NCBI RefSeq assembly: GCF_025231485.1
Contig: NZ_CP104003.1
Location: 992,001 to 1,056,000 of the forward strand
Length of the DNA: 64,000 nucleotides
Source of the DNA: Salinirubellus salinus
GTDB taxonomy: Archaea > Halobacteriota > Halobacteria > Halobacteriales > Haloarculaceae
Direction: 5' to 3'
Translations under genes and position numbers: made by a program
The notes under the pieces: generated by a model
The model's input: the letters and a program-made list of their open reading frames with translations, nothing else
Database searches by the model: none
What the model was told of the DNA's origin: nothing
Shown here: one piece after another, positions 58,211 to 64,000 of the stretch
Layout: every line of letters starts with the position of its first letter
Numbering within the stretch: position 1 is the first letter of the stretch

Positions 58211-58711
58211 GTGGGGACGACAGCCGCGAGCGCGACCGGAGACGAGGTCCGGCTCGAACGGGTCCCCGGTCGCGTCGAACTGACTGGCGTGGACGTCGGG
58301 ACGGAGGACGGGACGACGACCATCTCCGGGTCGGTGAGCAACGTCGGACTGGCGGACGTCGACGCCGTCGTCGTCCGTGTCGTCGCCAGCGAGGGGGTCA
58401 CGCCGGTCGCCCCGAACCGCGAGTACTTCGTCGGCACCGTCCCGGCGAGCGACTTCGTCTCGTTCGACGTCACCGCCCGTCTCGACCCGAACACCACGAG
58501 CGTCCCGCTGAACGTGAGCTACGTGGCCGACGGCGACCGTCAGAGCCAGACGGTGGCAGTCCCCATCGACGCCCCACTCACGCCCGACCCCTCGGGTGGC
58601 GGTGGAGGGACCGGGGGACTCCTGCTGCCGGCGCTCGGTGGGCTCCTCGTCGTGGTGGTCGTGGCCGCCTTCGTCCTCGTCGCCTGGAGGAATCGCCGTG
58701 CCGGTGATTGA
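58211..58711 (+). CDS. CARDB-type repeat protein, second part with membrane anchor
   Basis: Same frame as the preceding gene, starting at GTG 58211 immediately after the TAG. It has one more CARDB-like repeat (LTGVDVGTEDGTTTISGSV…), a Gly-rich spacer and a C-terminal transmembrane helix (LLLPALGGLLVVVVVAAFVL). It has no signal peptide, so alone it would not be exported, supporting the reading that it is the C-terminal part of one protein. A GGAGGTG overlaps the stop and the GTG, so separate initiation is unlikely to be efficient but cannot be excluded. The ABC ATPase gene overlaps its end. Confidence 0.65.
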   Translation: MGTTAASATGDEVRLERVPGRVELTGVDVGTEDGTTTISGSVSNVGLADVDAVVVRVVASEGVTPVAPNREYFVGTVPASDFVSFDVTARLDPNTTSVPLNVSYVADGDRQSQTVAVPIDAPLTPDPSGGGGGTGGLLLPALGGLLVVVVVAAFVLVAWRNRRAGD

Positions 58712-59357
58712 GGCCCGTGGCGTCACCAAGCGCTACGAGTCACGCAGCGAGACGGTGGAAGCGCTGGCCGACGTCGACCTCGCCATCGAACCGGGGGAGT
58801 TCGTCGCCGTCATGGGCCCCTCCGGCAGCGGGAAGTCCACGCTGTTGAACGTCCTCGGTCTGCTCGACGTACCGACGGAGGGTGACGTCTACCTCGACGG
58901 CGAGCCGACCGTCCGGCTGTCCGACCGGGAGCGGACCCGTGCACGCAAGCGGACCATCGGCTTCGTGTTCCAGAACTTCTACCTCATCCCGACGCTGACC
59001 GCGCTGGAGAACGTGGAGGTGCCGCGGTTGCTCGACCGCGACCCGCGGATGGAGGAGCGGGCGGCCGACCTGCTCCGGCGCGTGGGGCTCGGCGACCGCC
59101 TCAACTACCGGCCCGACGAACTCTCGGGGGGGCAGCGCCAGCGCGTGGCCATCGCCCGCGCACTGGTGAACGACCCGCGGCTCGTGCTGGCCGACGAGCC
59201 GACGGGGAACCTCGACCGCGAGACGGGCCGGAGCGTCCTCACGCAGTTCGAGGACGTCTGTGAGCAGGGCGTCGCCGTCGTCGCGGTGACCCACGACGAC
59301 CAGGTGATCGACTACACGGACCGCGTGGTGAACATCGTCGACGGACGGATACAGTGA
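58698..59357 (+). CDS. MacB/LolD-type ABC transporter ATP-binding protein
   Basis: A 219-residue ATPase. Walker A MGPSGSGKSTLLNVLG, Q-loop VFQNFYLIPTLTA, signature ELSGGQRQRVAIARALV, Walker B LVLADEPTGNLD, and switch VAVTHDDQ. The LolD/MacB signature is complete. GTG 58698 has Shine-Dalgarno GGAGG at 58686-58690 and overlaps the CARDB gene by 14 bases. The permease starts in its stop (GTGA), making a coupled exporter. Confidence 0.92.
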   Translation: MPVIEARGVTKRYESRSETVEALADVDLAIEPGEFVAVMGPSGSGKSTLLNVLGLLDVPTEGDVYLDGEPTVRLSDRERTRARKRTIGFVFQNFYLIPTLTALENVEVPRLLDRDPRMEERAADLLRRVGLGDRLNYRPDELSGGQRQRVAIARALVNDPRLVLADEPTGNLDRETGRSVLTQFEDVCEQGVAVVAVTHDDQVIDYTDRVVNIVDGRIQ

Positions 59358-60496
59358 ACCCGATATACCGCCGGTTCCCGACGTTGCTCATCGCGCGGCG
59401 GAACCTCGCGCGCACGAAGGCCCGGTCGGCGCTCGCGATGCTCGGCATCGTCATCGGCGTGCTCGCCATCGCCTCGCTGGGCGTCTTCGGTGCCACCCTC
59501 TCGCAGTCCGTGGCGGGGTCGCTCGGCGACATTGGCAACCAGATCGTCGTCTCGCCGGCCAGCGAGGGGCCCGGCGAGGCCACCCCGCTGACCGACCGCG
59601 AGGTGCGCGAGATAGAGCGCGTGAGCGGCGACGCCCAGGTCGTCCCGGTCCGACAGAACGTCTCGCGTGTCTCGTTCAGGGGTGAACAGACAGTGGCGAC
59701 GCTCTACGGGATGCCGGACCCGGCGGCAGCCTACGAAGTCGAGCGCGGACGCATCCCGTCTCCGTTGCGGAGCGGTGCGCTCGTCGGAGCGAACCTCGCA
59801 GACGACCTCGAGGTGGACGTCGGGGACTCCCTGACCGTCGGCAACCGGACCGTCCGGGTGCTCGCCGTCCTCGAACCGGCCGCGGGATTCTCGCCGGTCG
59901 ACCCAGGGTCCGCCGTCGTGCTGCCGGTCCGCGACGTGGGCGGCACAGGGTTCACCTCGGTCGTCGTGGACGCGGAGTCCGGCGAGGCGGCCAACGAGAC
60001 GGCCGTGGCCATCCGGGCGGCGCTCAACGAACGTGAGGAGCGGGTGAGCATCTTCGAACTCGGTCAGATCGTCGAACAGGTCGGGAGCGTGTTCGAGGCG
60101 GTGAACCTCTTCCTCGTCGGCATCGGCTCCATCTCGCTCGTGGTCGCCGGCGTGAGCATCCTGAACGTGATGCTGATGAGCACCATCGAGCGCCGCGGCG
60201 AGATCGGCGTCCTCCGCGCGGTGGGCTACCAGCGCCGCGACGTGCTGAAGATCATGCTCTCGGAGGCGCTCCTGCTGGGCCTCGTCGGCGGGGCCGTGGG
60301 TGCGGTGCTGAGCCTCGGCGGGGGCCTCCTCATCGCCCAGCTCATCCTCGGTGACGCGGCGAGCGCGCTCACCCCGACCAACGGACTCTACATCCTCGCG
60401 GCGCTCGGGTTCGCCATCGTCACGAGCGTCCTGAGCGGCCTCTACCCGGCCTACAAGGCGGCCAACGAGGAGCCGGTCGAGGCACTCCGGGGCTGA
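59354..60496 (+). CDS. MacB/FtsX-type ABC transporter permease
   Basis: A 380-residue permease: one N-terminal helix (ARSALAMLGIVIGVLAIASL), a large extracytoplasmic MacB-like domain (about residues 45-240) and three C-terminal helices of FtsX type, ending ALGFAIVTSVLSGLYPAYKA. Paired with the ATPase upstream and with the CARDB-type surface protein, it likely works in surface lipoprotein or peptide handling rather than bulk transport. GTG start at 59354. The methyltransferase remnant begins directly after its stop. Confidence 0.9.
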   Translation: MNPIYRRFPTLLIARRNLARTKARSALAMLGIVIGVLAIASLGVFGATLSQSVAGSLGDIGNQIVVSPASEGPGEATPLTDREVREIERVSGDAQVVPVRQNVSRVSFRGEQTVATLYGMPDPAAAYEVERGRIPSPLRSGALVGANLADDLEVDVGDSLTVGNRTVRVLAVLEPAAGFSPVDPGSAVVLPVRDVGGTGFTSVVVDAESGEAANETAVAIRAALNEREERVSIFELGQIVEQVGSVFEAVNLFLVGIGSISLVVAGVSILNVMLMSTIERRGEIGVLRAVGYQRRDVLKIMLSEALLLGLVGGAVGAVLSLGGGLLIAQLILGDAASALTPTNGLYILAALGFAIVTSVLSGLYPAYKAANEEPVEALRG

Positions 60497-60736
60497 GTGG
60501 CAGGACCCCACGAGCGCCTGCCCCGGAGCTACGAGTTCCCAAACTCGATGAGCGAGATACTGAACGCGCTCCTCGCCACCGACCTCGAACTCGAGTTCGT
60601 CCACGAGCACCCGTGGTCGGAGTTCCGCCAACCGAGTGGGATGGAGGTCGACGACGAGGGGCGGTGGTGGCTCCCCGGACTCGACCACGACCTGCCGTTC
60701 CTGTTCTCGATACGGACACGCGAGCCCAGCGCGTGA
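60497..60736 (+). pseudogene. C-terminal remnant of a class I SAM methyltransferase
   Basis: 79 residues from GTG 60497. MSEILNALLATDLELEFVHE and FRQPSGMEVDDEGRWWLPG, followed by LPFLFSIRTREPS, match the last 70 or so residues of class I methyltransferases (helix before VHEHP, then WxLPG, then PLLFSLR). The SAM-binding half is missing; what precedes is the ABC permease gene. It could be translated as a small protein but is probably a relic. Homology is judged by eye. Confidence 0.55.
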
Positions 60737-60779
60737 GAACCGCCAGAGGGCTCTTCCGTCGCGAACCCAAACGTCCGCT

Positions 60780-61046
60780 ATGCTCTGTAGAGCACTCGCA
60801 GTGGTGAGCGGGACGTTCGGAGCGCTGTTCCCCGGTCGGGTCGTCGAGACGACGAAGCAGGCGTTCCTCGGGGCGGCCTACGAGAACCCGGAGGATCTCC
60901 GCGCGAAGGAGTGGTACGTCTACGCGGTCCGTCTGCAGTCGGCGCTGGTGGCAGTCGCCGGCCTGCTCGCCATCGTCCTCGGGGTGTTCGGCGGCGGCGA
61001 AGACGATGCCGAGCCCGAGGACGCCGGCGAACCGGTGGCCTCCTGA
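60780..61046 (+). CDS. Small membrane protein (88 aa)
   Basis: 88 residues with two hydrophobic stretches (LCRALAVVSGTFGALFPG and LQSALVAVAGLLAIVLGVFGG) linked by a polar VETTKQAFLGAAYENPEDL. The C-terminus is acidic (EDDAEPEDAGEPVAS). No family is recognised. ATG 60780. Between the methyltransferase remnant and the convergent MetE gene. Confidence 0.6.
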   Translation: MLCRALAVVSGTFGALFPGRVVETTKQAFLGAAYENPEDLRAKEWYVYAVRLQSALVAVAGLLAIVLGVFGGGEDDAEPEDAGEPVAS

Positions 61047-61120
61047 CCGGAAGGTACCGGTCGGCCTCCCCTGCGTCGCGTCTGCGTCGCAGGGGGAGCG
61101 CAGAGAGGCGGAATCGACGG

Positions 61121-62218
61121 TCAGTCGTCGGCGGGTGCCGCGCTGTTCCCGCTCTTCTCACCCGCGTACCCGACCGTGATCTCGCCCGCATCGAGTTCCT
61201 CCTCGATCTGTCGGGCAGCCTTGACCATGTTCTCCATCTTGCCGTACGCGATGTCACGGGGGAGGAGCTTCAGCCCGCAGTCCGGAGAGACGGTGAGGCG
61301 CTCCGGCGGGACCACCTCGAACCCCTTCTTGATGTTCTCCTTGATGACCTCGACCGGTTCGACCTCGGCCGTGTGGGCGTCGACGACGCCGAGCGCGAGG
61401 TCCTTCGTGAACTCCTCCTCGGTGAAGACGGGGAGCTGGTCGTAGTCACCGTTGGCGAGTTCGAGGTCGAACTCGTGGACTGGGAACTCGAGCATCTCCG
61501 GGTAGATGCGCGAGTAATCGCCGTAACAGACGTGGAGGCCGAGGCGAACGTCGTCGTCGACGTCGTCGGCGATGCGCTCCAGACACTCGCCCACGATGGC
61601 GTGGTCGTCTGGCGTCGTCGCGAGCGCGGGCTCGTCGATCTGGATGTACTGGCACCCGGCCTCGACGAGCTTGTCGATCTCCTCGTTGACGAGGTCGGCC
61701 AGCGCGTAGGCCAACTCCTCCTCGGAGTCGTACGCCTCGTTGAACGACCAGTTCGCCAGCGTGTACGGCCCCGTGATGGGGACCTTCACCGGACGGGTCG
61801 CGGCGTCGGCGGTGAACTCGAACTCCTCGACGAGCCACTGCTCGTCGTACGCCACCTCACCGACGACCGACGGCTTGTCGAAGTAGTTGTGGCCCCAGAC
61901 CTTGACCGGGCCGTTGAACTCGTAGCCGTCGATGCGGTGGGCGAAGTACTCGACCATCTCGTTGCGCCGCATCTCGCCGTCGACCACGACGTCGAGACCC
62001 GCACGCTCGTGCTCGTCCGTGATGACGCGACAGGCGTCGTCCTCGGCCTCGTGCAGGTGTTCGTCGGTGAACGAGTCGCGTTCCTCGTGGAGCTCCTTCG
62101 CACGGTTGAGCCACTTGGGTTTGGGGTACGAGCCGACCACGGTCGTCAACAGGAAGTGGTCGGTCGAGTGGTCGTCCGGGCGGAACTGCTCGCGGGTGTC
62201 GATAGCGTTGTAGCTCAT
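61121..62218 (-). CDS. MetE-like methionine synthase (archaeal C-terminal-domain type)
   Basis: A 365-residue zinc-dependent methyltransferase homologous to the C-terminal half of MetE. TTVVGSYPKPKWLNRAKELH opens it, and VDGEMRRNEMVEYFAHR and QIDEPALATTPDD follow. The zinc ligands are complete: His229 and Cys231 (LHVCYGDY), Glu253 (DLELANG) and Cys314 (SPDCGLK). It transfers a methyl group to homocysteine from a folate or corrinoid donor that is not identifiable. ATG 62218 overlaps the stop of the paralogous gene (ATGA). A disordered tail (GEKSGNSAAPADD) closes it. Confidence 0.9.
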   Translation of the reverse strand: MSYNAIDTREQFRPDDHSTDHFLLTTVVGSYPKPKWLNRAKELHEERDSFTDEHLHEAEDDACRVITDEHERAGLDVVVDGEMRRNEMVEYFAHRIDGYEFNGPVKVWGHNYFDKPSVVGEVAYDEQWLVEEFEFTADAATRPVKVPITGPYTLANWSFNEAYDSEEELAYALADLVNEEIDKLVEAGCQYIQIDEPALATTPDDHAIVGECLERIADDVDDDVRLGLHVCYGDYSRIYPEMLEFPVHEFDLELANGDYDQLPVFTEEEFTKDLALGVVDAHTAEVEPVEVIKENIKKGFEVVPPERLTVSPDCGLKLLPRDIAYGKMENMVKAARQIEEELDAGEITVGYAGEKSGNSAAPADD

Positions 62219-63207
62219 GCTTCCAGCACCTCCTCGGTGGCCGCGGCCAGCGCGTCGAGCTTGGCCTCGGCCTTGTTCGTCGGCAGGTAGAACAGTTCGG
62301 TGTTCGCGGTGGCGTAGACGGTGTCGAACGACTGTGCGGGCACCTGGTCCTCGACCCACGCGATGCGCTCGCTGATCTCCGCCGGCGTCTCGACGAGCGT
62401 GTTCTGGCCGTCGACGACACCCATCGCGATGTCGTCTTTCGTGCCGTACTCCTGCAGGTTGTACACCGTGGTCTCGTGGTCGCTCACGAGGTCGAAGCCG
62501 ATGGCGTCCACGTCGGCGTCCATCAGGTGCGCGTAGGGCTTCTCGGGGATGGCCCCGAAGTAGGTGTGGACGACGACGTCCGAGTCCACGGCGGCGGCGA
62601 CCCGGTCGATGGCCTCGCTCGCGGCCTCGTCCAGCCCGTCACCGGGTGCGTTCTCGACGAGCGACGGCTCCAGCAGGAACAGTGTCTCGTGCTCGGGGAG
62701 CGCGTCGGCCTCCGCCGCGAGGAACTCGGCGATGCCCGCGAGGAACGACTCCTCGTCGCCGTAGTGCTCGTCGGTCGCGAGGTCCGAGAGCGAGTACGGA
62801 CCGGGCAGGACGGCCTGGAGGTCGCTCGCATCGACGTCGACGGCCTCGAGTTCGGCGGCCACGTCGCCGTCGAACGTCAGGTCGCCCGTGACGACCGGCT
62901 CGCGGTAGAAGTTGTTGTTGTCGTAGTACCGGACGATGCCGCGGGTCTCGACGTTCTCGTGGACGGCCAGCGGGTGGGCGAGCATATCGTCCCAGCGGGC
63001 CTGTCCCTCGACGATTCGGTCGAGCCCCGCCTCGGCCTGCCGGTCGACGAGTTCGGCGCGGACGCGGTCGTACGTGCTGGCGATCTCCTCGCCCTCGTCG
63101 CCGGAGACGAGGTCGGACTTCTGGTGGCCCTTCAGGTCCGAGAGGTCCTCCTTCGCCCAATCAGGCAGGGGGAACAGTCCCGGAGTCGTGGCTACGACGT
63201 CCCTCAT
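62215..63207 (-). CDS. MetE-like protein lacking zinc ligands (N-terminal-domain-like partner)
   Basis: A 330-residue TIM-barrel protein related to the MetE N-terminal half. LFPLPDWAKEDLSDLKGHQK, LVEGQARWDD-like and VLPGPYSLSDLA identify it. At the zinc positions it reads VVHTYFGAI (no Cys) and YATANTELFYLP (no Cys), so catalysis is unlikely; it probably partners the downstream MetE, possibly for folate binding. The ATG at 63207 is 28 bases from a minus-strand TTATTATAC box. First gene of the pair. Confidence 0.85.
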   Translation of the reverse strand: MRDVVATTPGLFPLPDWAKEDLSDLKGHQKSDLVSGDEGEEIASTYDRVRAELVDRQAEAGLDRIVEGQARWDDMLAHPLAVHENVETRGIVRYYDNNNFYREPVVTGDLTFDGDVAAELEAVDVDASDLQAVLPGPYSLSDLATDEHYGDEESFLAGIAEFLAAEADALPEHETLFLLEPSLVENAPGDGLDEAASEAIDRVAAAVDSDVVVHTYFGAIPEKPYAHLMDADVDAIGFDLVSDHETTVYNLQEYGTKDDIAMGVVDGQNTLVETPAEISERIAWVEDQVPAQSFDTVYATANTELFYLPTNKAEAKLDALAAATEEVLEA

Positions 63208-63230
63208 TGGTGGCGCTTGGGAATGACGCC

Positions 63231-63239
63231 GTATAATAA
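63231..63239 (-). promoter_or_regulatory. TATA box of the MetE-like operon
   Basis: TTATTATAC on the minus strand, centred 28 bases before the ATG at 63207. A strong leaderless promoter for both MetE-like genes. Confidence 0.65.
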
Positions 63240-63265
63240 TTCCTACATCGGCGTATGTTTCGCAG

Positions 63266-63850
63266 TTATTCCGGTGTGAGTTCGAGGACCACGAGTCGCT
63301 CGAACGGGAACGACTCCTCGGCCACGCGCTCCGTGGCGAGTCCGTTCGTGGCGGCCCGCGCCGCCACCGCCTCCAGTCCCGTGAGCGAGGAGACCAGCAG
63401 GAGCACCCGGCCCTCCGGCGCGAGGACCCGACCCACGGCGTCGAGGAACGGGTCGACCACCCGTCGCCCGTCCTCGCCGCCCGAGAGGGCCGTCTCCATC
63501 CAGTCGTCGCCCTCCACCTCCGGCGGGGTGGGAAGGTACGGCGGATTGAACAGCACCCAGTCGAACGCGCCGTCGCGGAACCCGGAGACGAGGTCCGTCC
63601 GGACCACCGGAACGCCGGCGTCGCGCGCTCGCCGGCACGCGTGGGGATTCACGTCGCAGCCGTACACCGACGCCCCCGTCTCGGCGGCGACTGTAGCGGC
63701 CACGTAGCCCGACCCCGTGCCCACGTCGAGGGCCACGTCGCCCGACCCGAGGCGCTCGCTCGCGGTCTGGGCCAGCAGTCGCGAGTCCTCGGCCGGGTCG
63801 TACACCGGGGAGTCGAGGCCGCGACGGGCCGCGAGGTCCTCCTTCGTCAC
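63266..63850 (-). CDS. HemK2/MTQ2-type protein methyltransferase
   Basis: A 194-residue class I methyltransferase. YDPAEDSRLLAQTASERL (MTQ2 lead-in), VALDVGTGSGYVAATVAAE (SAM), VLFNPPYLPTPP (NPPY amide-methylation motif). MTQ2-type enzymes methylate the Gln of release factor aRF1 with partner Trm112. GTG 63850 overlaps the stop of the upstream gene by four bases, so the two are coupled. Trm112 is not in view. Confidence 0.88.
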   Translation of the reverse strand: MTKEDLAARRGLDSPVYDPAEDSRLLAQTASERLGSGDVALDVGTGSGYVAATVAAETGASVYGCDVNPHACRRARDAGVPVVRTDLVSGFRDGAFDWVLFNPPYLPTPPEVEGDDWMETALSGGEDGRRVVDPFLDAVGRVLAPEGRVLLLVSSLTGLEAVAARAATNGLATERVAEESFPFERLVVLELTPE

Positions 63851-64000
63851 GAGTCCTCGGCCTCGTCGCGGTCTTCCTCGTCCGGGCCACCATCGGCAGC
63901 GGCCTGGTGCGGTTCGGGTGACTCGCTCTCCTCGCCGGCGTCGTCGGCCTGTACCTCGCGGGCGGGAGCGACCTGCAACCCGTCTGTCTCGGGCCGCCCC
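63847..64000 (-). CDS. C-terminal end of an unidentified gene (cut by window edge)
   Basis: The minus-strand frame is open from the window edge to TGA at 63847-63849 and gives 51 residues of acidic, Pro/Glu/Asp-rich tail (…ESESPEPHQAAADGGPDEED…). The tail identifies no family. Its stop overlaps the MTQ2 gene start. In several haloarchaea ksgA precedes this methyltransferase, so an acidic-tailed KsgA is a guess only. Confidence 0.5.
   Translation of the reverse strand, partial: GRPETDGLQVAPAREVQADDAGEESESPEPHQAAADGGPDEEDRDEAEDS

Overview
The window comes from a haloarchaeon (class Halobacteria). G+C is very high on both strands and the predicted proteins are strongly acidic. Many genes have a TATA-like box about 27 bases before the start codon, as expected for leaderless transcripts. 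GTG starts and ATGA/GTGA overlaps are common. The gene content is archaeal: aMBF1, Cdc48-type ATPase, TmcA, L7Ae/S28e/L24e, an RPA cluster, XPB and Lhr helicases. No rRNA, tRNA, CRISPR array or intact insertion sequence was seen, and no gap between genes exceeds 300 bases.

Layout. 1-7050: a truncated gene end, a HerA-like ATPase, an HPP-type membrane protein, tpiA, small proteins, aMBF1, and a tightly overlapping operon hisC-adk-CDP-alcohol phosphotransferase. 7178-14622: riboflavin-pathway reductase, a lipoprotein, thioredoxin-reductase-like protein, an R2-like ligand-binding oxidase, DUF357 and GNAT genes, an FAH-family hydrolase and small membrane proteins. 14656-16910: a two-gene gluconate-2-dehydrogenase-like unit behind a DtxR/Idr-type palindrome. 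17020-19474: two type IV pilin-like genes, the second with a hairpin in its leader, and a cytochrome P450. 20120-21851: molybdenum cofactor genes yqeC and mobA with a decayed methyltransferase between them. 22806-26345: RPA, RPA-associated protein and phosphoesterase. 26708-32227: Lhr helicase, a lone XseB-like protein and two divergent oligopeptide-type permeases.

32254-40628: Cdc48-type ATPase, a three-gene ABC-2 export cassette, a zinc-finger peptide, a CoA-disulfide-reductase-like flavoprotein and purD. 40698-44904: a multi-PAS histidine kinase and an XPB helicase. 44925-49981: an electron-transfer module of zinc-type ferredoxin, EtfB, EtfA with an unusual N-terminal repeat region, a FixC-FixX fusion and a small protein. 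50055-54451: HTH-GNAT, MaoC, DUF456 and TmcA. 54531-56177: a ribosomal operon L7Ae-S28e-L24e-ndk with a long structured leader. 56309-60736: a Yip1-like protein, a CARDB-type exported protein split by an in-frame TAG, a MacB-type ABC pair and a methyltransferase remnant. 61121-63207: two MetE-like genes. 63266-64000: an MTQ2/HemK2-type methyltransferase and the end of another gene.

The observations most worth following are: the two in-frame TAG codons standing where tyrosine is expected; an insertion-like element with 15-base direct repeats at the end of etfA that also supplies the fixC ribosome-binding site; the DtxR-like operator before the GMC dehydrogenase; the fully conserved R2lox metal and cross-link residues; a related hairpin after three unrelated genes; and structured leaders before a pilin gene and the L7Ae operon.
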